Below are positions 35,901-50,300 of a stretch of DNA of 64,000 nucleotides, in pieces. Numbering within the stretch: position 1 is the first letter of the stretch; each line of letters starts with the position of its first letter. This DNA is from Mytilus californianus (Eukaryota; Mollusca; Bivalvia; Mytilida; Mytilidae), in contig NW_026262712.1 in the NCBI RefSeq assembly GCF_021869535.1, forward strand, positions 110,109,640 through 110,173,639. The letters run 5' to 3'. Under the pieces are notes generated by a model. It was not told the origin of the DNA. It did not search any database and saw only the letters and a program-made list of their open reading frames with translations. The position numbers and the translations under genes are program-made.

Positions 35901-38900
35901 TTTGTTAACATTGATTCTTAATTTCCATTTATAACAATACTGTGAAAAATTATTCAAAAGTAACTGTAAATCTGAACATGATTCGGCAAGCAAAATAGTA
36001 TCACCGGCTTATAATAAAACAAACAGTTTAAGGTATATATTCAGCTCATTTTCAATATCCAATGTTAAAGATTGTACACCTTTAATGTTAACATTTTCTA
36101 AATACTGTTGCAAATCGTTCAAACATAAAGAGAATAACAGAGGAGAAATATTTTCCCCTTGTGGCACTAGCAAACATGTCAAATAAATTGTTATTATGTA
36201 CAATACGTGATTGAACATCATCATACATATTTTTAAAAACTCTAAGAAATTTTCTTTTACATTATTCAAAAGGAGTTTATATAATAGAGAATTCCGGAGT
36301 ACAAAATCAAAAGCCTTTTCAAAATCTACAAAAGCATAAAAAAGTTTGTTTTTCTTTTTAACACAGAGAAGTTCAAAACGTGCATATAAAGAAAAAAAGT
36401 ATGATCAGTGGTAGAGTAACCATTTTTTGATTTTCAATTAATATATTTAATTCATCAACGAAAAACCCAAACCTGTCATTTAGAATAGATGTAAATATTT
36501 CCCCCAAGTACGACAATAAAGATATAAGTCTATATTTTTTGGAACTTATTTGCACCCCTTGTTCTTAAATATTGGTATCACATTACCAATAAGCCAGGCT
36601 TCCGGCAATATACCCGTATCAAAAATAAGATTAAACAATTTTATATAAATAATAATAATAATAATAATAATAATATTGTTTTATTAACTTAATAATTTAT
36701 TTTATTAAAGTGTCACATACTTGTCTACAAATTTATATACAGCTTATATAATATGCATAGCACAGTAATAAAATAAGACAAATACCATGCCTGAATAGGC
36801 TTATGAGACACTATATATACAAATATATAAACTATTTTAAAAAAAAAACATAAAATACAAATTGTGAAACATAGTAAAATGTCAAAAATGTTGATTATCA
36901 GAATTTTTCACATTAAAAAAATAAAAAAAGTAAGACTTTGAATAAAAATGACACAACTGAGTATGGCGTAAAAAAAATACTTCAGAAACTTCATGTACCA
37001 AATTATTCATGCTATTTTTTGTGATATTTTTTGTATCATTATAAGCATTCATCTTGCCTACAACACGATCATCTTTATCTGTATCAATATTGTTTCTGTA
37101 TTCATTTATTTTTTTCAATATTCATTTTCCAATCATATTTTTCTGTACAAAATTATTTTCAATGACATTATTTCTAATCAAGGAAATACAATCCATCTGT
37201 AATGATAAAGGTGAGTGCACATCAGAAAAAAGTTTAGAAAACTCACCATTTTCAAAATTGCTTACAAATTGTAGATATTGTGAGGTACATATAATATAAT
37301 CAATAACACTATTGTTTCTTCTAGTAGGTTTTGCATTAACATCTATAAATACTTTGTTAGCTTTACAAACGTCTATTAACTTTCTGCCAAAGCAGTTAAC
37401 TACATCATCTGGACTATTTCGTACTCTAGGTATAATCAAATCTTAAACTCATCCAATCATCTTCTAAGATCATCGGCAACCACACGTCGATTAAATAATT
37501 TTATATACTTGCCAAAGAATTGAGAAATAATTATACATGTCACCGGTACTCAGCTTTATTTACATGATAAACCTAATAATATGTCAAGGTAGAAAAGGGG
37601 TTCTATTCTGGGGTAGGCCCCCGGGGGTGGTTAACCATAATCATTTTTTCATTTGATCTGTTGTGCTGATCTCTTAAATCTGTACATCAATGAAGGCAAA
37701 AACGTTAGAGTGTTGTACATTGGATCTTTCTGTTGGCTTTTTATTTTCCTTCTTTACATTTTGTTTTTTCGATAAATGTTGTTTTAAGCTTTATTTTGGT
37801 TTTTATATGTCTGATGTTTTATACAATTTTGCAATAGGTATTGGTCTTGACCTTGTAATAATTGAAGCGTACAGTGCATATTTGAGCTCTTCTTCTAAAC
37901 GTAAACCAAATACAGTCAGCGAAAAGACAAGTGAACTATACTGGCTCTAAATAAAAGAAATAGAAATAGAAAATAATCTAGTTTCACTCAATACAAATAA
38001 TTACACTATACTGATTTAAAAAAAAACATTCAAATAAGATAGAAAGAAAAAAAAACTAAGTTTTAAGTGAAAATAAGTATGAATCGAGCAATTTCATATG
38101 AACGCAATATTTTGTGTCTAAATTTAGATGAGCTAAAATGAATTTGAAATTACATGAATTAGAGAAGTCTTTTTAGTTTTAACAATGGAATATATATCCT
38201 TTTTTTTTCCTTTGAATTTATGAATTTGGTCTTTACTGTAGTGAAACTTAATTTCAATGTTAGCTGCTTATAAATTTTGTAATTGTAAAACGTTTTTAAA
38301 TTCCTCCATACTACTATGAATTAGTTTTCTCAGGAAAAAATATTATCGTGTGAATTTTTCGTAAAAGATAAGCATTCATAGAATACAAATTTTTAAAGCG
38401 ACGTTAGGTGTCAAATTCATGTTTTACAAATTGACCAAACTCTCAAATAAGATTTATAACATACCAAAACGTATATTCAAATTACAAAAGTTCCATAGGA
38501 AGCAATTATCAATGCATGGACTCGTAATAAAAGTATCAACTTTTCGTACGTATTTGGGAGTATACGTCATCTTATCAAATAACGTTAAGCAACCAACAAT
38601 CAATCAATCAATCAATCAACCAGAGACATAGCCTCCAAAGATTGCTAATGAGCACGTGATCCTGTTATAAATTATCACGTACAATAGTATAACTACGATT
38701 CTTATATAGATTTTTTTAAAATATATAAGAAGGATTTTCTTTTGCGGGCCAAATTAGTTAAACGAAACCGGTCTTTCTGCTGGCTTCCATAGTTCAACTT
38801 TCCGGCTAAAAAAATAACACTTTATAAATGTACTGCGCCCAAAGCGCATTTCTGGATATACCTTTATCAGGAACGCTAAAATTCTTTTCATAACTCAACA

Positions 38901-41119
38901 TAACACTAATGTATCATCACAGTTTTGGGCTTGTTTTGACAAAATTAAATTGAACCAAACTGACTGCTACAATGCAATAGCGAATTAGCATTCAGTATTC
39001 CGTTCTTGTAGTAACTGATTGGAGCGAATAAAAAAAAAAAAAAAAAACTTTATTTCTTTCGACTTAAACTGTCAAAATCATAGTGAATGACGCTTTTTAA
39101 AGTCAACACTGCGAATTTCTAACTGACCGGATGCTACGAAGAACATGTAAGTAAAAATAATCGAAGTCTCGGGATTTTCATTTCTATTAGCTCATTGACG
39201 AACATACGTCTATGCGGCCTCTTTTTTCAATCCATTATAAATTATATGCGTACTTTCTCTTAATATATTTACTTTCAATGGTTTAACAAACATTGGCTAT
39301 GCGAATTCACCATTTAGATCTGGTCATACATGTAGCTTCGACCAAAACTTATCCTTTATGTGCAACTAATTACGTTTCCACTTGATATATTAATACGGCA
39401 GTATTTTTTTATCGATTTCTTTCAAGAGAGATAAGTACATATCTCTTTAAGTGATTTTTCGTTTTCTTCTAATAGGTGGTGAGGAAGAATTAGCAGTTCT
39501 TGCTAACGCTAACGTTGGTACAATCGTATCTACAAGTGATCAAAATGCTACATTCCTATTTTTTTACTTGTAGACCTAGTGATTATTGTGAGAGAACTTA
39601 CAGAACTGTATTAACTGTTAAATGTTTCTGCTACAAATGTATAAATGGCGTTTAAATTATGTATCCTACAGTGTTTACGGTATTATTTTTTTCTGTCTTT
39701 TTATAGAAAACAAAATAGCAGAAGAAATCAATGAGTTGGAGAAAGAATTACTCGCAGTAAGTATACATAAAGTATAAGCATAGCGACCAGCTCTCTTACA
39801 TGTATATAGTCTAAATATATAAATAAGTATATGTTTAAAAATAATTTGAGATAATTTATATCAGTGTCTCTCATAAGACATCAATAAATACAATTTTATT
39901 CCATTATTTCTCGATAAGTTTTAATACGCTCTCTTTTAGGACACAAAAAGCAGGCAGATACTGGATGAAGATGAACAAGACATCAATTTATTGAATCATG
40001 CTTCAAGAGAGAACAACAAGTTTAGAGAAAGCGGCTATAGACGTTACTATGGTCGTCAAACAATAGGGGAAAGAAACGAAAAGAATCATGAGCAAACACA
40101 TCGAATTTTACAGGCAATTGGAAGAGGGAAGGACAGTCGCTTATCTCAACTTCTACTTACAAACAAGAAAGATACGAATAGAATTGAACAGAAAGCACTA
40201 ACAAAGAAAGGACGAAAACCGAAAAACAAAAAGAATACAGGTCGTAAAATGGGGTACATATTTGATAAACCAGAGGTATTTTTCATTTATATCTTTTTAT
40301 TGATATGGCAAACCGTATTTAAATTTTGTAAGATATTCTTACCATAAAATGTATAATAAGGATTAAATAGGTGTAATTAAAGTTTGTTCATAATTTGACA
40401 AAGAACGTTAAATCTAACATATGGGTTTTATGAATAATATGACACAAATAAATTATGTGATACGCGTGCATATTTTGATATGCTTGTCAAATACGTATCG
40501 AATCAGATCTTAAAAAGCACAACCATAACAATAGGTGGTGTTTTCCAAAGCAAACTTTGTTAATCTTACCACCACATTCATTTTTCAGTACCAGTCAAAT
40601 TATCTCGTCACACCCATTTCGATATACCTATTAGAGCATAGATTATATATTTTGTTCTACACCAGAATATGCATGAAATATTTCCACAAACAACGTTTGT
40701 ATTACTTGAAAGGGATGCTTGTACTAAAAGAATAAAGACCACTTTTGAGATATTTTTTATGAACGAATAATGCCTGCTGACCCGAGGCGAATCAGCATAA
40801 ATATCGGACTCTTACTGTGGCGTTATAACATAAATATTGTGACCTCGGAAATTTACGGGAAAATGCACGAATTTGAAAGTCGTCTATAATCTGCAAACAC
40901 TTTATTTTTCTTTCTTTTTGCCAGGATCTTGACGCTGATTCTGAGTTTTCTCATTTGTTGGATGCGATGAGTTTGGATTCGCACGGACATATTCGTCAGG
41001 TATATTATAATGCGTATACAGTTTTAAATATATTTGATTAGGTTAATTCAAATCTATAATTAATTTGTAAAAGATAAGACAAACATGAAGAGATTAGTTC
41101 AGTGTTTTTTTAAGAATTT

Positions 41120-41154
<35 letters not shown>

Positions 41155-44100
41155 CTAATTCTTCAAATACTTTTGATGTAAATATGAAAGACGTCTTTAT
41201 ATAAATGCTCATTTGTAAATTTTGAAACTACATGCAGGACACGTCATCCATACACACGGAATTTTTAACTATCAGTTACTGTATACAAAACGCATATCTA
41301 AACACCGAACTCGGTGCAACGAACATTGTAAAATATTAAAAAAAGAAAAGATAATTCAATATAGACAACTTAAAGTAGTAATATTCAATTTACAAACTGT
41401 ATTATAGTATCTACAGTCCGTTGTTCTCTCTGTGATTTTTTAATACTTTGAAATGCTTTTAGCCCAAAGGACGACATTCAGAAAAGCAAAAGACAAAAGG
41501 GGAAAATTTGGAAAGAGATCCTCCTGTGAGTAATTATATGACATATTTGAGTTTCCTAATATCTTATTTATAATCATAGTTCAAAGAAAATTGAAACGAT
41601 TTTATCATAGATGAAACGACAGCATTAAACATTTGAGTAAAGAAGAAATTTAAAACACTTAAAGACACTATTTGAATGTTCAAATTGTACTGCTATACTT
41701 GACATAAATCAGGCCGTTGTTTTTTCTTTTGAATTGTTTCACATTTTGTCAAGTCGGTTCCTTTGATAGCTGACTTTTGCTCATTGTTGAAGGTCGTATA
41801 GACATAATATGTGATATATAATGAATTTTAAATGGAATGAAAATTGTCAAAATTTTACAGGAAAGAGATAGACAATAAATATGAGGATATGTGTCAATGG
41901 GACAGCAACCCAACAACATACAAATATACTCAAAAAAAAAAAAAGACAAAATGTTTGGACAAATATAGGCAGGTGTCTATACGTCATCTTAATAAAGTCT
42001 AGAACTTACCCATCATGTCTAGAAAAATAGTTAATAGATTTAACAGAGACGATCAAAGATTTGCCATTTACATCAAATAAATAAATAGAACAGAAATAGA
42101 AAAAATAGAAAGCAAAAAAAAAAAAACGCACACATTAAGATATCACAGAAAACAACAATTACAGAAGTTCTAGACTTGATACAGGCGCAATAACACGTGA
42201 CAGGTTTACTAGTTTTTTATATGAGTTCTTCTCATTATAGATACATCTATGGTTTTTCTTACCTCTATGACCAGTTCCTGATCATCTTGTATCAAAATCT
42301 TTAATTGTTTTTTTTATATTGAGGTTAACATTAACAATTCACGTAGATATTCTATGTCACTAAATTATGTAATTTGCTGAGGATGTGATAAAACATTTAA
42401 ATGCTCATTGTATTACAAGTGTCTTTCTTCATTTGGGTAACATCAAATTGGATTTAGACACTGTATGTTTATTCAAGTATAAGTTGTCCATTTTTGTTTT
42501 TTCATTATTTCCGAATGAAAGCAAAATGTTTCGTATCAATGCTATACCAAATTTAACATTCAATAAAAAAAAATACCCGATTTAAAATTAAAGTGTCGAA
42601 AATTCCTTGGATAATAACTGAATGAACATAAAGTGCATAGTTCCATTGGATAATATCAAAATGTAAAACATCTAAATTCAATTGTTTAATTTTCATTTGG
42701 GTAGGATTTAAAAACAAATGTAAACTTTGTAATTTGATGTTTCACCGTAAATTAATTTTTTTCGGTATTCCTTCTGTTTTTTATATGTATACATGAAGCT
42801 AATTTATAATAAAAATAACCATTCTCTACTTCTTATTTTCCATCGAATTATGTGTTACTGAGCCTCTCTTTCAGTTTGAATGTTAAAAGTAAAGTCGATT
42901 CACCAAAGGATAATGAAATAATTAGTTATTCGCAAGTGTTTGAATAATATTCATTAATCCTATTTACAGTTTAAATAAAACCGCTGACCATTTTCGTTAC
43001 TCTTTAGTTCATATATAACTTTTGAATAACAAATGATATTATAGGTGTATTTTAGCACGGTATACATTAGTTGTTTCGGTTCTTTTTTGCAGGGTCAACT
43101 CAAAAGAAATTTCCATAGTGCTAACTCTTATTGGCCGGATGGAAAGGTGCCCTATGAAATTGATTCCGTATTTTGTATGTTTTAAATTAGTTTAATGCAA
43201 TCTAATTAGAATTAGTTTTCAGCAGTTGTTGAGATTTATATTAAAGTCTATTCTATGATGTCTTAGCAAGTTCACTTAATACGAGTCTTAAAGTAACTTA
43301 CAAAATACATTAACGATTAATGTTCTAACCCAAGATTTATACTGTGACATTGCAGATTACATTTATCAATTATGGACTTATGTCAATACGTTATATATGG
43401 ACCGAGGAAGAAGGTCGAGTGTCAATATAATCTAACAGGTCCTTCTATTACGTATTGAATGAGTGAAAGTCTTTAATTTATTATGTATTACATATGTAAC
43501 TGGTGTATTATGAAAATGGACTTTATATGATGTTATCTCTGTGTATTTTACATTGTATTTTGTAAATATTTTATTTGACCGTCAATATTATTAGTTACAT
43601 AGTGTGCTAGTGACCTAATACGATATATATGGGGTGAGTAAATTTCATATTGGGTAAAAGCGAAGCTCGAATCCCCATATGGATTTTACTGACCCCATAT
43701 ATATCGTATTAGGTCATTAGCACACTATCTAACGAATTTATCTTACCGACTATCTTTACATGTGGTATTTAGATTAGTGGCCTATCAATTAAGAACCTAT
43801 ACTTCCATTGGTCTATACAAAAACAAATGCCAACAATAACAACTTGTTAGCTTGTTAGCTTGAAATGTGTTTTGTGAATTTATTTCAATAGTTCATCATC
43901 AATTTCTTCGTCTGTTGAAACCTTTGAGATTTTTCCTCAACACCGTGTTGTTTTTATAAAGGGACGTAACACCACTACTTACCGTGTATTGAAATAAGCC
44001 CCGCCTACTAACCCAATATGGAATATACACGGTCTCCACGCGGTTGCTTTTAACCAATCATATTCCTAGAAATGTATAGGCAGTAAGATAAATATATATA

Positions 44101-44297
44101 TTACATTAGGTGTAACATTCTACTCTTTTCATTGGTTATTAAGATCACGTGATGCATAGGATATAAATAAATGGACGCAATGTTTCTATTTATATATATA
44201 TTGACGGTCAATATTAAAAAATCTTGCAAAACGCGATGTTTCTATTTATAAATATATATTGAACGTCAATATAAAAAATCTTGAAAAATGCCATGTT

Positions 44298-44328
<31 letters not shown>

Positions 44329-47300
44329 TTACAAGTCTAAATTGAAAACAACGTTCAAACCTATGATTGCGTTGGATAAAAACCGCAATTTTCATACGTG
44401 TGCATGCAAAACAAATTTCTTGTTAGAGGGGTCTAAATACAGCACAAACAACATTTTCCAAAAGACCAAAACAGAGAAAAAGTATATTTTAACAAAACGC
44501 ATTTGACTAACAGGTCGAACAACAAATGTTCTTAAACCCTGCTGACTGCCATAGGCGATTGCCAAATAACGGATCACCAATGTAATAAAAGGACCTTAAT
44601 TATAAATTTAATACTAAACAGAAAACAATAAACTTGCGGAAAAGATGGTATACCGCAAACAAAAGGTGCAAAGGTTTTTTTACAACATATCCGGATTTCG
44701 ACAATTAATGTCTCTTCAGTGATGTTAGGAATCGAAACGGTATTTGGAAAGCCATACAATTTACCTCAATTTAGGATAGACTCTTGAATTTTGAGGAGTC
44801 AAAATAGGATATATATATATATATATATATTATACAATTATAGCCTTTGTAGGAGGTCGATACAAGGATATATTGACCTGAAAGAAGTTTATTGACTGAG
44901 GACGAAGTATTGTATTGACTTCATAAATAGGCTATAATTGTTATATTATTAATTTCCGACCATACTTGTATCAAAATCGTCATTTGATTTTGTTGTAATT
45001 TTATAGATATCATATTGTCTCCTAAGACAATAACAACAGATTAGTTGTTATTTCATTTACTTTTTTGATGTTTTTTCTTTACATGTTGTGTATTTGAAGA
45101 TTTTTTTTCTTCAAATAATCGATCATAGATATTTTTTTATAAAACTTTTAACAATATAATGAAATTCATTACATGACGTCACAAAGAATATCGATTTTTA
45201 GATATTCTAAAAATAACCGTGCAATATGCTTTTTGCTGTGCAATATGCTTTTTGATATCCGCCGTTTTCTCTCTACCTTTGAAAATATAGTTTAACATGT
45301 GACTATCCCTGAACGAATCAAATTAGTTAAAATGTACGAATTAATAATATATATATATATATTGACCGTCAATATTAAAAATTTTACAAAATACAATGTA
45401 AAATATACAGAAAGAATATCGAGGTCCATTTCCATAATACACTATTTACTGGACATAATTTATGTAATATATAAATTAAGGACTTTCACTCACTCAATAC
45501 GTTATATATGGACCTGTTAGATTATATTGAACCTAGGATTTCGTCCCCGGTCAATATAATCTGAACAGGTCCATATATAACGTATTGACCTCGTCAAAAT
45601 GCCAAAATTGATAATTAGAAACATAGCGTCCATATACTTAAACATAGAAACAAGGCTTCAGGTACATGGAGCACACTTTGAATCACATGATCGCAATAAC
45701 CAATAAAAAAGAAGAATGCTACACCATATGTAATATTATACAACTACTGACTTTTGATGAGGTAAATATGTTAATTTGTTGACTTTTGAAAAACTGATAT
45801 TCACTAAGACCGACAATACTTCAAACAATTACATTATGGAACAACAATTATTATTCCATATTAATATTATTTTAGTAGGTTTATCTATATGAATTGGATT
45901 TCGAATAAAACAGTAATTCACCTGGAGAAAAGTGATATTCACCGCGCTAAACGTCACGCGCTTTTACATGTAACGTTATGGTAAAATGTTTGATGTACAA
46001 TTGGTTTTGGTAAATATTTGTCATTTAGTACATTGTTTTCTCTCGGAATAGGGAATAAAACAATTACTGTCTTTTGTTTCTGTAAATATGTGGTTTAATT
46101 GACTTTTGAAAAACTGATATTCACTTCGGCCGTCGGCCTCAGTGAATATCAGTTTTTCAAAAGTCAATAAAACCACATATTTACCTCATCAAAAGTCAGT
46201 AATTGTGTATTGTTCCATATTGGTATTGTTTTAGTAAGTTTTTCCATATGATTTAGATTTTGAATAAATCAGCATATTCACATGAACGAAATTGCTATTC
46301 ACCGCGCTTGACATCATGTGCTTTTACGTGTATTATTATGGTAAAATGTCTGATATATATTTGGCTTTGGCAAACAAATATCGTTAAATACGTTTTTTTT
46401 CTCCCTAGACTTATATTATATTCACCGCGCTAAACGTCACGCGCTTTTACATGTAACGTTATGGTAAAATGTTTGATGTACAATTGGTTTTGGTAAATAT
46501 TTGTCATTTAATACATTGTTTTCTCTCGGAATAGGGAATACAACAATTACTGTCTTTTGTTTCTGTAAATATGTGGTTTAATTGACTTTTGAAAAACTGA
46601 TATTCATTGGCACTCATACCATATCTTCTTATATCTATTATAGAATGAAACAATCAATATCTTTTGTATCGGTAAATATGTTGTTTGTTTGACTTTAGAA
46701 AAACTGATATTTATTTCGGCCGTTTGCTTCAGTGGACATCAGTTTATTTCAAAACTCTGTAAGACCACACCAAGAGACAGCAATTGTATAACAATGTAAA
46801 ATGTACACTCGATTTCTATGGGGATTGTGCTGCTTAATATTCATGTTTCTCTGTTTTGTGGACTGTTTTGTCTTTTCGTCGTTTTTCCTTTTGCGACCAA
46901 CGGCGTTTTATATTTTTCTTCTACTATTGGTATTTTCTTCTTCACCTTCATTCTTCTATAATGATCCTACTTTCCTTGGTCGATAATAGTCATGTGTCGG
47001 GGAAAAAAACCAAATTGTCAAAATTTATGAATTATTCAAATAACTCCGATCACATTTTTAGAAGACCACAAGTCAGCAGTAAAATTATACTTGAAATTTG
47101 TCTTTTAGTTGAAAAAAAACACTTTAAAAAATGCAAAAAAACAATGCCTTATTTGGAGAACTTGCCATTGATATTTCAACTGAAAAACAGTATTACTAAT
47201 AATTCGTATACAAGATGTTTATATTATTGATATTTATTTTTGCCATAAAAGTATATCAAAACTTTTTTTTATTGAAATATTTTTATGACATTACAGTAAC

Positions 47301-50300
47301 ATTAAAAAGACGCTTTTTTATTGAAGTGACTATACCTTATATACATGTACATGTACCTCCTCCTTCAGGGTGTGAAAGAAACTCAAAGTTCAAAATCTTG
47401 TTCTGTTATCTTCGCATGTCTATATACTCGTACAAATTAAAGACCCTCGTCTATAGTTATGTTTCGTTATATCTTTGGATATGTTGTCTGTGGTTATGTT
47501 TAGTTATATCTTGGCATGTGTTGTCTGTGGTTATGTTAAGTTATATCTTTGGATATGTTGTCCATGGTTTTGTTTAGTTATATCTTGGCATGTGTTGTCT
47601 GTGGTTATGTTAAGTTATATCTTTGGATATGTTGTCCATGGTTTTGTTTAGTTATATCTTGGCATGTGTTCTCTGTGGTTATGTTAAGTTCTATTTTGGC
47701 ATGTGTTGTCTATGGTTATGTTTAGTTATATATTGGAATGTGTTGTCCATTGATGTGTTAAGTTATATCTTGGCATGTGTTGTCTATGTTTATGTTAAGT
47801 TATATCTTGGCATGTGTTGTCTGTGGTTATGTTAAGTTATATTTTGGCATGTGTTGTCTATGGTTATGGTTAAGTTATATATTTGAATGTTTTGTCCATG
47901 GTTATGTTAAGTTATATCTTGGCGTGTTTGGTCCATGGTTATGTTACGTTATATCTTGGCATGTGTTGTCTATGGATATCTTAAGTTATATCTTAGCATG
48001 TGTTGTCTATGGTTATGTTTAGTTATATCTTGTCATGTTTTGTCCATGGTTATGTTACGGTATATCTAGGCATGCTTTGTCTATGGTTATGTTTATTTAT
48101 ATGTAAGCATATTTTGTACATGGTTATGTTAAGTTATATCTTGGCATGTGTTGTCAATTTTTATGTTTAGTGATATCTTGACATATTTTGACTATGGTTA
48201 TGTTTAGTTATATCTTTTCATGTATTGTCCATTGTTGTGTTTAGTTATGTCTTGGAATGTTTTGTCTATGGTTATGTTTAGTTTTATCTTGGCATGTTTT
48301 GACTATGTTTATGTTAAGTTATATCTTTGCATATGTTGTCCATTGTTGTGTTTAGTTATATCTTGGCATGTTTTGTCCATTAATGTATTTGTTGTCAATG
48401 GCATCTCTTTGTTACTATCATTTTGTTCCATTCATTCACAATTTGAAAAATATATAGAGTTAACCTGTAGATGGTTTTTTTTTAAAGATTTTAAGAAAGT
48501 AGTAAAATAACACTTGAAGAAATATTTCTTTGCAAAATGTGTTCATTCAGAATGTAATTCATTTGGGTTTTATGTTCTAAAGTGTACGCCAAAATGTTTT
48601 AAATAGCGTACATCGTTCCAAACTAATGACTCATTTGTTACAAACAATGAAAATACCCATTATGTAAAAGATTCTGAAACGGCGAATTGAAAGCTTCATT
48701 AATGAATTCTTAATCCTTTTTTACTCAGCTGCAGCAGACATAGATGTTATTGAGAGTGCCGTACAAGAAATTAACGAACAAACTTGTTTAAATTGGGTAC
48801 CTCATGATAGTACGCCTGGTGTACCATACATTAAGATTATATCTGATACGTGAGTTAATATAGTACTAAATGCATATAAAGCATGATTACCAATAAATCA
48901 TTTAGGAGCACAGATAACGTGCTAGTCTGAATAACGAGAATAACTTATCCTTATTGGTCGGTGTGTGTTTCTGATATTTATTTAGTACAAGACACTTCGT
49001 AGTCCATTCATATACCAAAGGCAAAACAATATTTGTTTCTTTATCTTAAAGGAAGTAAAAAGTCTTGCCTAATCAGGGACTAGATATGTATTTTTAGTAT
49101 TTTTAGCTGACCGGGTTTTCTAATCACTTGGCGTCCGTCGTCGCTGTTAAATAACATGACTGACATGGCTAAAATAGAACATAGGGGTAAAATGGAAGTT
49201 TTGTCTATTATTTTGAAAACCGCTATGAATAGAGAAAATCTGACAGTGGCAGAAATGTTCAAAATGTTGAGAACTATCTGCTGTTTTTTTACATGAACAT
49301 TGTAAATTTACTGAAAATTGTCAGACTACTTTTTATTGGAGTAATTGCCCTTATTTTGTTATTAATATTTGCCTATTTTTTTCAAAACTATAATAAATTA
49401 TAGACAAACTTTAATGAGGAAAATTGATCTGAAAAACAAAATCTACAAATAAGTCAAATGGTTGAAATCGTCGGACGGCTCCTCTTTAGAGTTATTGCCC
49501 TTTAATGACGATTTTCCCATTTTTCTGGTGTTTTTGATTGTTATCTTGCAAAAATATTTCGTCTGAAACTAATGGGTCAAATTTGACCACACTTGGCCAC
49601 AATCATTATTAGGGTATATAGTTAAAATGAGTACGAGGGCCCTGTCTGCCGACAAACATGGCCGACATGGCTGAAAATAGAACATAGGGAGTAAAATTCA
49701 ATATTTGTCTTTTATCTTGAAAACTGCTATAATACATAGAGCAAATATGACAGGTACAAAAATTTTCAAAATGATGACATCAAAATTGTCAGACGACTTC
49801 TTATAGGAGTAATTGCCCTAAATGCATTTAACCAAGTTTTTGCATTTTTGCATATTACATTTATCTCAATAACTATATTAAATAGAGAGAAACTTTAAAT
49901 ATAAAAAATAATCAGCAAGAAAAGATTTACGAATAAGTCAGCATGAACGAAATCGTTAGTCGGATCCTTATTGAAGTTATTGCCCTTTAATGACGATTTT
50001 TCACAGTTTTTGCATTTTTGCCTATCATCTTCAAAACTATAATAATAAATTGAAACTTTGAAAAGGAAAAATGATCAGCAGGATAAGATCGTCAATTACG
50101 CCAACATAACTGAAATTGTTAGTTAACTCTTAATAGAGTTATTACCCTTTAATTATGTTTTTTTACTAAAAAGGTGGCCATTGTTGAAGATGCAGGTGAG
50201 CGACACATGCTCTTTAGAGCCTTTTGTTATAAACAGAATTGCTTTACAAGAGATTATCTAATAAATGTATAAAGAAAATCAAAAGGACCCTATATATTTG

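Larger units (their letters stand above)
44097..45745. repeat. Large foldback: inverted arms 44097-44195 and 45615-45745
   Basis: TTGGTTATTAAGATCACGTG (44134) pairs with the reverse complement of the CATGATCGCAATAACCAA region (45689-45706). GTAACATTCTACTC pairs with the GAATGCTACACC region, and GGACGCAATGTTTCTA with the TAGAAACATAGCGTCC region. Inside are three degenerate tandem units of about 55 bases around TTCTATTTATA (44183-44310), copy 2 of the 8922 repeat, and AT microsatellites. Confidence 0.65.

Noticed and set aside
37690..37950. 86-codon plus frame in intron 1, initially considered a membrane protein or alternative exon
   Set aside because: Lacks splice-site context, no domain recognised, and hydrophobicity follows the T-rich composition.
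40276..40347. Extension of exon 4 to the stop at 40348
   Set aside because: The hydrophobic extension does not match the propeptide, and splicing at 40275 joins in frame to exons 5-14 with the full protease.
46856..47230. 124-codon plus frame in intron 7
   Set aside because: Low-complexity Phe/Tyr-rich then Lys/Asn-rich composition typical of AT-rich intron sequence; no homologous motif recognised.
47215..48510. Several 70-120 codon hydrophobic frames resembling membrane proteins
   Set aside because: They are translations of the 37-bp minisatellite; frame shifts with each unit and no conserved start or stop.
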